Positions 19,741-30,699 of a DNA stretch of 64,000 nucleotides are shown here, one piece after another. A program made the position numbers and the translations under genes. The DNA comes from Macrobrachium rosenbergii (Eukaryota > Arthropoda > Malacostraca > Decapoda > Palaemonidae). Location: positions 37,178,070-37,242,069 of the forward strand of contig NC_089749.1 of NCBI RefSeq assembly GCF_040412425.1, read 5' to 3'. A model generated the notes under the pieces. The model was not told the origin of the DNA, searched no databases, and saw only the letters and a program-made list of their open reading frames with translations. Within the stretch, counting starts at the first letter, position 1. Every line of letters starts with the position of its first letter.

Positions 19741-20579
19741 GCAGGGCGGCAGGCAGTTTCGGGCGTCCTTTCCGAACCACTTGTGGTAGCGACAGAAGCC
19801 CGGGGACCTCCGTCTGCTGTGGTTCGGTGGACGTCTGTTGGCGATGGCGTTGACGGGCTGCTCTACGTCCTCTTCAGGCTGGATAGCTGACCGGCTGTGT
19901 GGCCGGTTTTAGCCGCTGTGAAGCCTTGACGGAGTCTGTGAGGTGTTGTGCCGCCTCTATGAGGTCCTCGACAGGCATGGTGTAGGGGTGAGCGATCTGG
20001 TTGCGTACTTCCGGGAGGAGTTGGCGAAGGAAGATTTCCCGATGAAGCTTATCTCCTGCCGCTTGTTTGTGCCACCCAAGACTGGTATTGACAGGAGATC
20101 TACGACCATGCCCCAAGCGTCTCTTGGATTGAGGTCGTGGCGTGGATTATTGGCAAGGTCGATAGCACGGGCGGCCCGCTCGGCGATGGGCAGGAGCAAG
20201 CTTCGAGGAGGAACTTTTTGTGGTGCTGTATGTGAGGGTGTGTGTTTCGGTACTTCGCGAGATGAGTTTTCCGTACGTCCTCCGGAAGGGCGTTGAGCAC
20301 TGTGTCGGCCTGTAGGATTTCGTCCGTGAGGTCCGCGATTCTGAAGTGGCTCTCCACCCTGCGCAGCCACATCGATGGGTTCCCCTGCGTAAACGGCGGC
20401 AGCTTTACGGTGAGGGCGGCCCGCGATTGTGTTGCCCGCCGTCGTGTGTTCGGGCGCTGGTGTGGAGTTGCGGGAGGGCCTCGATGCAGGGGCGGGCGCG
20501 CTGTGATGGGAGGTAGGTAAACCTCGAGTCCGCTGGGTCCGCGTTTAACTGCATGAAGGAGGGGATATCCGGCGTCCAT
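19740..20579 (-). pseudogene. gag: Element D gag
   Basis: Start ATG at 20579. It opens MDAGYPLLHAVKRG and has a Pro-rich N-terminus. The Gag core includes KLPPFTQGNPSMWLRRVESH and FRIADLTDEILQADTVLNAL. Frames 20370 and 20116 continue it. The last recognisable feature is CRYHKWFGKDARNCLPPC (about 19800-19745), a C-x2-H-x9-C-x3-C arrangement instead of a CCHC knuckle. Confidence 0.8.
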
Positions 20580-20813
20580 GCTCGCTCCTTTGACCCCTTA
20601 CTGGAGTGGGTACTTGGCGTCAGTACGCACTTTCGTGCGCCGTGTGGTTCCGCTAGTGACGCTGGTGGGGTACGCCACGAGAGTCAGCACGCTCAAACGC
20701 TGGTTACAGCGCCGTGTTTAGGCCGCTAAGAGCGTTTTGGAGAAATCCTGGAGCCAAGACTGAGTCGCCGTGTGAGTCCGCTAATGGCTCCGGGATACTC
20801 CGGGGGTCACCAC
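20580..20813 (-). promoter_or_regulatory. Element D PBS and leader motif array (3 copies)
   Basis: The PBS TGGTGACCCCCGGAG starts at 20811 in antisense, one base from the LTR end. Three leader motifs follow before gag: 20767-20788 (CATTAGCGGACTCACACGGC), 20711-20732 and 20639-20660. Confidence 0.75.
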
Positions 20814-21234
20814 TGTAAGGTGTCAAAGAAACGAGCAGGTAAAAGTTACTGCTACTTTATTACAGATCCAGGCAGTTATATTGCGGCCGACTGACGCCGG
20901 GCCGTGAGAGACAATGGAATTGACTGTGACCTGAGGTCGAAACAATAAACAATAATATGCAGTGAACGAGTACAAATTACAATACAAAACATACAGAGCT
21001 ACAATATAGATACAGTCTTGATGCCTGTGAATGAAGAAACATGTGATACACAATGTGTGACATTCGTATAAATACCATAAAGTAAAAATGATTAAAATGC
21101 GTGACCTGGCACGTTTTAGGCGTGACTAATTGAGCTTGAAGAAAACGGAAGTCACCAAAGAAAACAAGCTCAGCGGAGACTTAATTAATGGCGCCGCCGA
21201 AACACTATCCTGGCGCCGATTTGGTGACTTTACA
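20814..21234 (-). repeat. Element D 5' LTR
   Basis: 421 bp, nearly identical to 12611-13032. Palindromes GGCGCC and TTAATTAA lie near its 5' (antisense) edge. Confidence 0.9.
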
Positions 21235-21317
21235 CTGGTCCTTGGCGGCAAGTTGTTGTAACGGATTCACAATAAACCTTGTATCCGGCCCTGTATTTAA
21301 TTATGCTCGTCCTAACA
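21235..21317 (+). repeat. Element C 5' LTR, right part
   Basis: CTGGTCCTTGGCGGCAAG to CGTCCTAACA; matches the end of the C 3' LTR. CACAATAAACC gives the poly(A) signal. Confidence 0.9.
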
Positions 21318-21319
21318 AA

Positions 21320-21337
21320 TGGCGACGAGAATCCATG
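21320..21337 (+). promoter_or_regulatory. Element C primer-binding site
   Basis: TGGCGACGAGAATCC begins two bases after the LTR. The tRNA was not assigned. Confidence 0.6.
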
Positions 21338-21616
21338 CAGAGGAGCATAGGGTCTACAAGAACTTCATGTGGATGTAAGGATTTTCCAGGAGTTTTGATG
21401 AGTTCAGCATAGCCTACCGGCTCTGAGGACACTTCCGTAAGGCCAGTTGATTGACGGCGATGGTGCGGAGGTTAGCAGGGTCGCCTATGCTAGTGAGGAT
21501 TTTCAATTCCCCAAGCTGTACTAGTTGATGCTTCGATTTACTGTGTTTTTACCCTACCTTACCTGGCATATAGGCTGCTACCTACAGTTTTGCTTCATCT
21601 TGCAGTTTTGTTCACG

Positions 21617-21791
21617 ATGGCGACGACTACTCAGATTAAGATTGATCCTTTTAATTCTTCTCAGATAACCCTGGATCTTTGGCTTAGTTTATTAGAAGCT
21701 AATTTTAGTAATCTTGGAATTGAGGAAGATAACAAAAAGAAAAAATGTTTTGCTAGTGTCGATTGGAACTGATGTTTTTAGTGTACTGGGT
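21617..21791 (+). pseudogene. gag: Element C gag, N-terminal part
   Basis: MATTTQIKIDPFNSSQITLD is a typical Gypsy Gag start. The ATG at 21617 is chosen over an upstream in-frame ATG at 21590 because similarity begins there. A frame change near 21745 moves to a frame reading IGTDVFSVLG. Transposon F then interrupts at 21792. The sequence resumes at 23882. Confidence 0.7.
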
Positions 21792-23873
21792 GGTAATTCT
21801 AAGCCCGCTGTCCGCGGTGAGGTAGCCTATGGCAGTTGACGTTTTGTATAGAACTTGACCTGCTGAACAAGAATTTCAAGTAAAATCTTGTCGGTCGGCT
21901 GTAACTAAAGAAAATAGACCCTCGAAGACTGCACACCGGTACCATGGGTCCCCTGCACTTTAGCATACAGCTCAAAGGTAAATTACAGTTTAGCTGCAGC
22001 CGAGATTAGACAAAAATATTACCCTAAACTCATGCAAAGCAAGCAAAGCAACACTGAAAAACGTCAACTGCCACAGGCTACCTCAACTACACACTAACCG
22101 TTGCTTGCCATCAGGCTTTTGAAACGTAAAACGGTAAACAAATCCGCCATCTTGAGTTCACGTAACCACTAGGGAACCATATGTTCAGCAGGGCGGGGAA
22201 GGAGAGGTACTGCACAAAAGAGGTACAAGTTGGTAAAGTGACGTGTAGGACTTATGTAGAAACATGGCGTTAAATGACAGTTACCCAAAAATAATAATGC
22301 TCCTACATGAAAAGCACTAAAACCTAATAACACCAAACACAGGTGACCTAACTACCTACTAATAAAGAAGATAGTTTTAGGAACCTTACCTTAAAGGGGT
22401 AGAGGGTACAATTCAGCCGAAACCTTTACAAACGCGTGGAGCCTCGTCTTCGGGTCATCAAAGTGGATTTTAAAAATGGGCTACTGCCAAGTACCAACGA
22501 ATTGTACCCCTTCGGCCGGGACCTATTGCAATTCGTCTCACTTCAAGTTCCTCCACCTCCTTTCAATAGTATTTGTATGCGCACCAGTTACTGGGTCCAC
22601 AAAGTTCATGGAGTGATTGACGGTTAAGTGCCGTAGCCTTTTGGTCCTTCAGGCAGTCATAAGCTCTCCAGCAATCAGATACAATAGTTGTCCCGGTACA
22701 ATGTAGTCCTTATAACTAAGGTAGCAATTGACACAGGTAAGAGGCAAATTGCACTTGGTTACAGGCTCAGAGGAGCGGAGGTTCCGCTGGAAACGTCCGT
22801 CATCATGCTGGGTTGAAGAGTGAGTGAACTGTGCCGGTGAACTGCACCGAACAGGGTAGGAAGGATAAAGTTGGGAGTGCTAAAAGTGTATTTCTGCTTT
22901 CAGTTTTGGGGAAGCGGACGTATTTCGCTTTGTCCGCATTTTTAAAAATAATCTGGCAGGCTCGTATGCTCTGGCAAGCTGTAATTTTGTCTTCGCGCGC
23001 CAACCACAGGGCTTACAAAATATGTAAAAAAGGTTTCTGTTAACGTCACTGAGAGAAAGTGGTCTGGAAACGTCCTGCCGGAAGACCCTTCTCCTCCTAC
23101 CCCATATACATGCTTCAGGTGTCTGCCGACAAATGTAAAGTAATTTTGTAAGTTATTTATGGTAAAATCATGTTGCGAAGAGACGTCAATATATTTGTGA
23201 ACGGAAAAGTACTGGAAGAACGTTGTAGGCACAAGCTACAACGAATAGGAAACGGTTATAAACAGTTGAGCAAAAGGAATACATGTAACTGAGTTTATGT
23301 GATCCCCAAATTCTCCACCTGGGTGAAACGTAATGTTGGGGTAACGTTGCAACGTGATTGGTTGGGTACAGCCACCCGCCAAAAACCCACCAACTACTCT
23401 CAGTTGGAGGCATTGGATGAACCAAAGCTCCTGTAAGACCGCCTCATGCTGACATGGCCTGGAATCAGCAGTAGTAGTGGTATGTGAAAAGTGCCTTTGT
23501 AACGGCTCCTCGACTGTCCATTTATTCCCCTTATTTTTACTTGTTTTTCGTGTTCCAAATGACATATATAACTGGAAATACAACAATAAATTGCCCAAAC
23601 CTTTTCCCAAGTTATTTACATGACCCAGAACCCCACTCCCAACGGGTCCCCCTCACCGTGAGCTATTCTCGAAAGTGTTTTTACCCACCCAGGACCCAGA
23701 TTCCCAACCGGTCCCCCTTACCGTTGGCTATTGCAGTTCCAAGGTAATTTATAGCTTAATTACAGCCGAGCGACAAAATATTACTTTAAATTCTTGTTCA
23801 GCAAGTAAAGTTCTATAGAAAAATGTCAACTGCCATAACCTAGCCCACCGCGGACAGCCGGCTTAGATCTACC
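21792..23873. mobile_element. Merlin-like DNA transposon F
   Basis: 2082 bp with terminal inverted repeats of about 118 bp (21792-21909, 23756-23873) starting GGTA…CTAAGCC. It has an 8-bp target duplication TACTGGGT (21784-21791, 23874-23881). Excising it with one duplication restores Gag-like sequence. An internal remnant encodes an ISXO2/IS1016-type transposase C-terminus, the family that defines Merlin, and Merlin makes 8-9-bp duplications. A third TIR-like copy lies at about 21990-22084 in the orientation of the right end. The copy is non-functional. Confidence 0.75.
22500..22690 (-). pseudogene. Merlin-like transposase fragment
   Basis: The minus strand reads [14 protein letters not shown], then after a frame change [15 protein letters not shown] and RRWRNLK. 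In ISXO2-like transposases, SDxWxAY carries the second catalytic Asp, and the conserved N-H-S…FVDP…GAHTNTIE…W block carries the final Glu. Further possible pieces (WWVFGGW) lie at 23425-23340. The N-terminal domain is not recognisable. Confidence 0.7.
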
Positions 23874-23881
23874 TACTGGGT

Positions 23882-24446
23882 AATTTGTGGTGCTCCTAAT
23901 TTACTGTTACAAAGACTCTATGATGACCTTGTAACTGTATTGAAATCACATTACATTGTGAAACCTTCTTATCACCGTAGCCTAATAGCTTTTCAACAAA
24001 GAAAAAAAGAGAGGGATGAGACAGTGAATTGTTTGTATGCTGACCTCAAGGCTTTAGTAAAGATTGCAATTTTGGTAATCATTTCGATTCAAGAGTCAGA
24101 GATCAGTTGTTTATGGCAGTGGACAATGAAGTATATTTTCCCAATTTAGTTGCTTTGAATATTGATCTCAAGCTATGACCTCTAGTGCAGTTTTAGAAAG
24201 AATTTTGAACATGGAAAAAGCTTTTTGTGGGTGAGAGGAACGAATCACAGCCACAGGTTAGTTCAGTGAGAAAAGAAAAGTCATCTTGTAAGCATTGTGG
24301 TTTTTCTCATGAGAGTATAGACTGTTGGTTTAAAGATCTGACTTGTAACATTTGTAAAAGGAAAGGTCATCTAAAAAGGGTGTGTAGAGAGGCAAACAAA
24401 GATTTGTCTCTTCATAGGCCTAGTAGTGTTAAACCTAGGTATTAGG
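23882..24446 (+). pseudogene. gag: Element C gag, C-terminal part with two knuckles
   Basis: Frame 23940-24149 has LVTVLKSHYIVKPS and the run FQQRKKERDETVNCLYADLK, typical capsid C-terminal sequence. Frame 24227-24445 holds CKHCGFSHESIDC and CNICKRKGHLKRVC, two zinc knuckles with the first atypically spaced. Frame changes near 24080 and 24200. Confidence 0.8.
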
Positions 24447-24545
24447 CTTCCAATAGTAGGGCTGAAGGTAAGAAGGCTGTAAAAACTATTGATGATTATG
24501 AAGACAACAATGATGATAGATTGTTAATGGTTAAAGGAAAGATTT
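24447..24545 (+). pseudogene. Element C Gag-Pol junction remnant
   Basis: Continues C coding (KAVKTIDDYEDNNDDRLLMV) up to the DIRS terminus. The protease active site is missing. Confidence 0.5.
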
Positions 24546-24804
24546 GTTCCGACACAATATACAAACCCTCGGTCCTTTACATTAGGAGATACTTTCAGGC
24601 GTAGGCTGGAAAACGGCCGTTGAACTTCAACAAGGTGGTTAGGCAGTTACTGTCCGGGAGGCGGGAGCACCGCCTGCCCGGATGTAAACATTCCAATTTG
24701 CTTTCGGCCGTCGTAGCGCATGGACGTTGTTCTTCGCTTCTCTGCCTGACTGCATCTTTTCTCTTCATCATTCTTGGTGGAATTTTCCTTTTTCTTTTTG
24801 TGTT

Positions 24805-27800
24805 ATGGATAAATCATCTAAATCCTCCCATCCCAGCGTGCGTGTCCTGGGGTGGGAGGAAAAAAATAATTCTTTTAGATCTAGAGTCGATGTGGACCCA
24901 AACGCTCTCTGCACATCTTGCAGTTCGCGTGTGTTCACGCGACTCTACTTGTAATGAGTGTTGTTTGTGGTCCTCCGAGGAATGGGGCAAGTTCGAAGGG
25001 AGGAGATCTTACCGTCGTAAGCCTACCAAGGAGTCGTCCGAGGGAAATATGCCCCCGACGACCCCGTTGGTGGCCGATGTTTGGATTGTTTCTACCTCCC
25101 AGCGAACTTCGAGTCTTGCTCCCTCTCCCCTCGGTGAGGATTCCCCCTCCCTTCCTCTTACGTTTCTTCGTTTGTGGAAGGGCACGGGGAGGAGGAGTTG
25201 GACCGCGGCGTCATCTCGGAAGTCTCTTCCCGTTCCAGAGGGGAGTTTTTCCCTTCGAACGAGTGGAGGCTTCTTCTATTAACCCGACTTTTGCTTCAGG
25301 TACCGGGTCGATAGCCAGACGATGATACCAGCTCACCTGGCTGCCCGGGCCTACCTGGCTGGCTCTGGAAGGTTTGGCTCCCATGGCCCCCCCTCCAGTC
25401 ACGACCCACACGGCAGCAACAGCCACTACCACGACTGTCACCTTCTCGCCGTTTGTCCAGATGCCGATTTCAGTTGCTTCGCGTTTGGACACCCAGGTAT
25501 CGGCGTCATCCGCGGGCCAGCACGCTGTTCCCCTGCCACCTGGCTTTCTGGCACCATTCTCGCGCACTGGCCCCTCCTACATGGTGACGTCATCGTACCC
25601 GTATGTGACTGTTGCTGCCCCCGTTGCTGAACATGGCCTGGCCTTGGATACGGTTCCTCGTCTGTCTCTCCAGCCCGGCCCGGCCGCCTGCCTCAGTTCC
25701 CTTTCAGCGACCTTGGCGCGGCCCGTACCAGATCTGCACGCTGGAGGGGCGGGCTCATCCCTGGCCCCGCCCACTTCGGTTCCTGGTTTCCACGCGGCTC
25801 GCTGCCCAGGCAATTGCTGGTCCGAGCTCCCGCCGTCTCTGCCAGGTTGCACCTTCTGCTGTTGTGGCCCCTCCCGCTGTTCCTGTTCCTGCTGTTCCTG
25901 AGTCACGCGTCTTTGCTTTCCTGGATTGGTGATCTGACTGCTTTCCTGAAGCAGATGGTGAAGAAGAAGAAGAAGAAGAAGAGGTCTCTTTGAAGGTGTC
26001 GTTATCGTCTTCATCTTCATCTTCGCTTCATCGGTCGGGGTCCTGTCTGCTGCTTCTTCCTCTTCTTCTTCCAAGGCTTCGCGGTTGAAGAAGAAGAAGT
26101 CTGTCTCTCCCCTAAGAAACCTCGTACTGAGATTTCCCTAAGGGTCTGCCTCCTTCCACACAGAAGGCAGTGGGTTCTCTCGTTGGTTCTTCCCGATCTT
26201 CGGATCAGGGAACCGCTGTTCCGACCTCCGGGCCAGGGACAGCGGAGCCAAGGGTGTGCAGACCAGGTCGGCACTCTCCCCGCTGCGCCTAAGAAACCTC
26301 CTGCTTCTAAGGCCAGCGAGACCGCGTCGGACTCTCGTTCGCGAGTTGCTCCAGTGCCCCGGGTCTCCAAGGAGATCAGGATACCCCAGTCTGTTACGGT
26401 GGACACTTCTCGCCGTGCAGACCAGGGCGTGGGACGAGAAAGAGCCGGGCATGCAGGTGCCCTTCTTTCCTGCTGGCACTCCATCCAGTGCCAGGTCAGG
26501 TTCGGGATAATGCTTCAGCCCCGAGGGGCGAGTGCATGGAGAAACAGGAAGAAGTCCCTGCTCAGTCTTCCGAGAGGCTTCGCCTCGAAGAAGTCTGGGG
26601 CGCGTCTGAGAACAGTGGCGAAGCTCGCGCCAGCCAGCTTAAGCGGATCGACTCCTCCCAGTCCCAGGCCACGCCCACGCGGCCAGACTGGCTCAGGGGA
26701 GGCCCGAATCTCGACTCTTGGCTCGACTGCTGTAGCCAGCTCCGCTCTCCTCGGAGACCGTTTCACCTGGGTTGAAACGTTCTCCTCGACCTGAGGGCCT
26801 GTCATCACCGCTGGTTGGTGAACGCCCTCGGCCTGCTGCCTCTACTGGTTCTGCCAGTAAGGGCAGTGGGAGCGCCTAATCTTCCTCGAATCTGTCCCCT
26901 CCGCTCCTTCCCGTCTCCTCCAAAGGGCGTGAGTCGGAGAGGAGGAACTCTGGGAGTGTTCTCCTCAGAGTTCAACTGCATGGAAAATGGATGTTCCTGG
27001 CTCGGTCCTTGGCTCGACCAGGTCCTATGCCCGTGTAGTTCAGGAAGATCCTCAGGGGTCTGCCGAGGTTCTCCTTCCTGCGGGGAGAGTAGTTCGGGAG
27101 GACCGCACCCTGGAAGGACTTGAAGGTCCTCTGCCCCAGGATGCGGACACCCCGGAATACAGAGGACTTTTTTTCGGAGGTTATCGCGCTGATTCTCGGC
27201 ACAATGACCACGGGGAAGGGACCACGGTTTTATTGGCAATTCGTCTGTGGATTGTCCTTCGCGCCTCAATCCTTCTGGGGTCCTAAGAAGGAACCCAAGG
27301 CTTTGGTGGGGCTGCGTGGTCCACGTTTGCCGAGGGGGTACTCGATCAGGTGAACGGTCTTGTGTCTGGGCAAGACAGTTCCTTCGATCGAGCTGCTCGG
27401 AGAAATTCTTCCTCCCCTCTACCTCGTCAGAAGCGTTTTTACTCTCCAATAGAAGGAGCGTTGCTGACTAAACAGGTTGACCGGACCTGACTCGTCTGGA
27501 TCCGGGTCTTTTGTGCAAAATTGTCGGCAGAGAATGTTTCTCTCTCCAGCAAGAAGCTGCAACCCTGGAAGCCACCGCCATGGCGGCCTTTCAGGCAGTC
27601 TCCTGGCTCGATCTGTGGTCCTTCACAGTATCGAAGGTAACCCGTTCCTCAGGCGCCTGTCGCACCTGGGAGGACTCTGCTTTTGGGAGACTGTGCCAGT
27701 CTGGAGGTAGGGCTCTTCCTACCTTGCCCACCAGACTGCAAACCTGTGGCAAACTTGGTGGATAAGCGAAGAGACTCAGTTCTCTCTGTTTCCCAAGTCT

Positions 27801-28140
27801 GTAGGTCCCTGGTGTCGGCAACGCTCTTCCCGGGGTGAATGGACCGTTGCTGGGTTCCTCCTCTCTTCCCTAGAGAGTTGGTGGATGCCGCCCTAGACAA
27901 ACGCTTTGCCGATGAGAACGACCGGCTTGTCCACCAGGCAGTGGTTAAGACCTCCGGGTCTTCTCGTTCCACTGCAGCCAGGTCTTCAGGCCAGGCTGGC
28001 CCTTCCTCGGCCCCTAAGAAGTCCCAGTCTTCGAAGGGGTCCCGAGGAACACCCAGCCTTCTTCTTCCTCGAAAAGGGGGTTACTCCCTTCCTTTTCAGC
28101 CCCCTTTCCAATCGGTAGAGGGGCAAGGGTAAGAAGAAGA
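24805..28140 (+). pseudogene. DIRS element G gag-like ORF1
   Basis: Starts MDKSSKSSHPSVRVLGWEE (ATG 24805). Next come the Cys-rich DPNALCTSC and, in another frame, VCSRDSTCNECCLWSSEEW, a DIRS Gag hallmark. A long Pro/Ser/Lys-rich middle follows, with poor conservation and many frame changes. The C-terminal part near 27510-28130 has CKIVGRECFSLQQEAATLEA and FADENDRLVHQAVVK, also seen in DIRS Gag proteins. It is too broken to give one reading frame. Confidence 0.65.
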
Positions 28141-28179
28141 AGGGGAAACGCTAGGGGATCGAAGAAGAAGCTGCCAAAG

Positions 28180-29200
28180 GTGGGGGTGCCTGTCGAGCCA
28201 TTGGGCAAGGTGGCAGCGACACGGGCCGAGACCTGGATAGTGGATGTCCTTCGGGAGGGATATCTCCTACCCTTGCATCCAGTCTCTCGGCCTCCCCTCA
28301 CCTACACTCCGGTCCATCTCCAAACTTATCTTTCAGGTTTGTTGAAGGACATCGCACAACAGCAAGAAGTGCAAGCCATGCTGAGCAAGAATGCTGTAGA
28401 AGTCTCTGAGGACCAGTCTCCAGGCTTTACAGCCGGATCTTTCTCGTAGAGAAGGCATCAGGGGATGGAGACCAGTCATAAACCTCTCTCCTTTGAACCG
28501 TTTCCTTCGCCAGACTCGGTTCACGATGGAAACAGCACGATCGGTGCTGGCAGACTCCATCAGAGAGAACGACTTCATACTTACGGTGGACTTGAAGGAA
28601 GTGCGATTTTCAAATACCCATCCATCCGTCCTGCTCAACAAGTTGGCCTGGCTCCGCTTCCAGCCCTCGAGAGTCGGTCTTCCAATTCAGGGCACTTTGT
28701 TTGGCTCTCGACCGCTCCCCAGGTGTTCACGAGTGTTCTCTCTCGTGTCGGCTTGGGCCCACTCGCACGGGATACGTCTTCTGAGGTATCTCGACGACTG
28801 GCTAGTCTGGCGAGCTCGCTCCAGGAGCTACAGGACAGGGATCGTCTCCTCGAGTTTTGCCAGGATCTGGGGATCGTGGTAAATCTGGAGAAGCCGATCT
28901 CACCCCCAAGCAGAGGACGAAATACCTGGGCATGCTGTTAGACACGGTGGCAGCAAAAGTCTTTCCCTCGGACTCTCGTATCAGCAAGTTCAAGGAGGCA
29001 GCACAGTTGTTCCTGTCTCGACAGGAGCAACAAGCTCGGCAAATGGCAAGTCGTCATCGGTCACCTGTCGTCATTAGAAAAGCTAGTTCCTCACGAGGCA
29101 ACTTCTTCACTTTTCGGTCTCTCCAGTGGAGACTAAAGGAGCTCTGGTCCCAGTCCCAGACCCCCAGTCCTTCCTCATTCCTCTTTCCGAGGAAGTGAGA
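28180..29200 (+). pseudogene. DIRS element G reverse transcriptase
   Basis: Frames 28180-28449, 28493-28882 and 28857-29198. They show NRFLRQTRFTMETARSVLAD, then ILTVDLKE (motif A Asp), STAPQVF in a neighbouring frame, and GIRLLRYLDDWLVW with the catalytic YLDD (about 28785). LTPKQRTKYLGMLLDT completes the set. These are the order and wording of DIRS RT, distinct from Gypsy. Two or more frameshifts. Confidence 0.8.
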
Positions 29201-29259
29201 ATGTAAAGGACCTCCACTGGTGGTTGGACGACAGGAACCTCTTAATAGGAGTATCCCTG

Positions 29260-29770
29260 CACTCCCCCTCCGGATATGCTTCTGTTCTCGGACGCATCGA
29301 CTCAATCGAGGATGGGGAAGGCACACCTGGAGGTTGCTGACTTCAGGGAGTGTGGCACCGAGACGACAAGCACCTTCACATCAATATCCTGGAGCTCAAG
29401 GCGGCCTTCCTGGCTCTCCAGGAGTTCCAGGATCGTGATGGGACACTCCGTGGTATTGATGAGCGACAATACCACGGTAGTGGCATAAAAATTGTTATTT
29501 CAGGGGACTGGTGTCCCATCAGCTTCATCAGTTGGCAATGCAGGTGCACGGAGTGGGCAGTAGCTCACTCGGTAGAGCTGTCAGCCAGATACATTCCAGG
29601 CAAGAGGAATGTAGTGGCGGACAAGCTCAGCCGCCAGAGCCAGGTGGTAGGGACCGAATGGTCCCTCCATCAGGAAGTAGCGGAAAGGTTGTTCGACCTG
29701 TAAAGGCGTCCAGTGATAGATCTGTTCGCCACCCAGCACAACAGAAAACTTAGGTCTTCTGTTCGTTAAT
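29260..29770 (+). pseudogene. DIRS element G RNase H
   Basis: Frame 29276 gives a piece near the catalytic Asp (LLFSDAS). Frame 29350-29703 gives HINILELKAAFLALQEFQD and then ARYIPGKRNVVADKLSRQ. PVIDLFATQHN then follows in another frame and links RNase H to the recombinase region in DIRS elements. Confidence 0.75.
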
Positions 29771-30640
29771 TCCGGACCCAATTTTATTTCAGGATTTCCA
29801 ACACCCGTTTAAAACATTTGACACGTGCTGCTTTCCTCCATTCTGTCTGATTCGCCGGGTTATCAATATGATGATCACCCCAATCTCAGAATGACTAAGA
29901 CCCAAATGGCCATAGGCCAAATTGATGTACCCGGACCTGTTAGCTCTCCTCTCTGAGGCACAAAGGTTTCCCAGGCCCAACCTTATGCGTCAACCTCACG
30001 CACAAATTTCCACCTGTGCAGTGCATTTAATGTCTTCACGGCTGGAGGTTATCCGCCATCTGGCTGGAATAGATGAGGCTACTTTCGGTTGCTAATGTAA
30101 CAGAGATGGCAGAAACCTCAGAAAATCCTCCTTGGCGGTATACCAAGGAAACCTGGTCCGTGTTTGTGGTTGGTGTCATTTAAAAGTATCTACTCCGGTC
30201 AGAGCTTGTTCAGCAGGTCGCGGACTTCCTCGTCTTCCTTACAAGAAAATGATTGAAGATCTCCATTTCAGCAGTAAAATGGCCCATATCACATAGTGAA
30301 TCAGCCTAGTCTTGCGGCTGAAAGGAAAATAGGTTGAAATCCTTTTCGAGATTTCTAAAATTTTGAATAAACAAATTCATTGAACGGTCTTGCCCACCCA
30401 GGGATCTCAGGCCCCTGTTGTTGGTATGTGACTTTTTCTAAAATTGATTTAAAGAATGTTATCTTCAAATAGCCTTTGAGAGAAAAGTCAAGAGACAGGG
30501 ATCTGACCCTCAAGACCGTTTTCTTGCTTTACCTTTTGGCTTGTCGGCGATCATCTCCTGGTATTTTCACGGACTTTCCTTTCAACTGTTGGCAAATGTG
30601 GAGGGGATGGGGATCATTTAGATGATATTCATCCCGGTTT
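29770..30640 (+). pseudogene. DIRS element G tyrosine recombinase remnant
   Basis: Fragments in several frames: FPPFCLIRRVINMMI (about 29830), YPDLLALLSEAQRF (29930), the N-terminal recombinase piece WRYTKETWSVF with VADFLVFL (30130-30240), and DLTLKTVFLL (30500). The catalytic Arg/His/Tyr set cannot be seen. The codons are riddled with stops, more decayed than the RT part. Confidence 0.6.
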
Positions 30641-30699
30641 CTAGCAAAAAGACTCATGATCACCCTTAAGAAAGGTTTTGAACTTTTTGTTCGACATAA

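Larger units (their letters stand above)
12611..21234 (-). mobile_element. Ty3/Gypsy retrotransposon D, containing E
   Basis: Minus-strand element inserted in the C 5' LTR with the 4-bp duplication CTGG (12607-12610, 21235-21238). LTRs of about 421 bp (20814-21234 and 12611-13032) are almost identical, so the insertion is young. The order on the minus strand is LTR, PBS, leader array, gag, protease, RT, RNase H, integrase, PPT, LTR. Element E (14074-17609) interrupts integrase. No env frame. It is the same family as H (54561-59584). Confidence 0.9.
24546..30640 (+). mobile_element. DIRS tyrosine-recombinase retroelement G
   Basis: The left end GTTCCGACACAATATACAAA recurs at 8394. It is followed by a DIRS-type Gag, an RT with YLDDW, RNase H and a decayed tyrosine recombinase. 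DIRS elements integrate by a recombinase and make no target duplication, and none is found here. The right end is uncertain: similarity to recombinase fades near 30610, and C pol similarity is clear from about 30780. The expected inverted right terminus is not visible. C protease and most of C RT are also missing, so a deletion accompanied or followed insertion. Confidence 0.75.
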
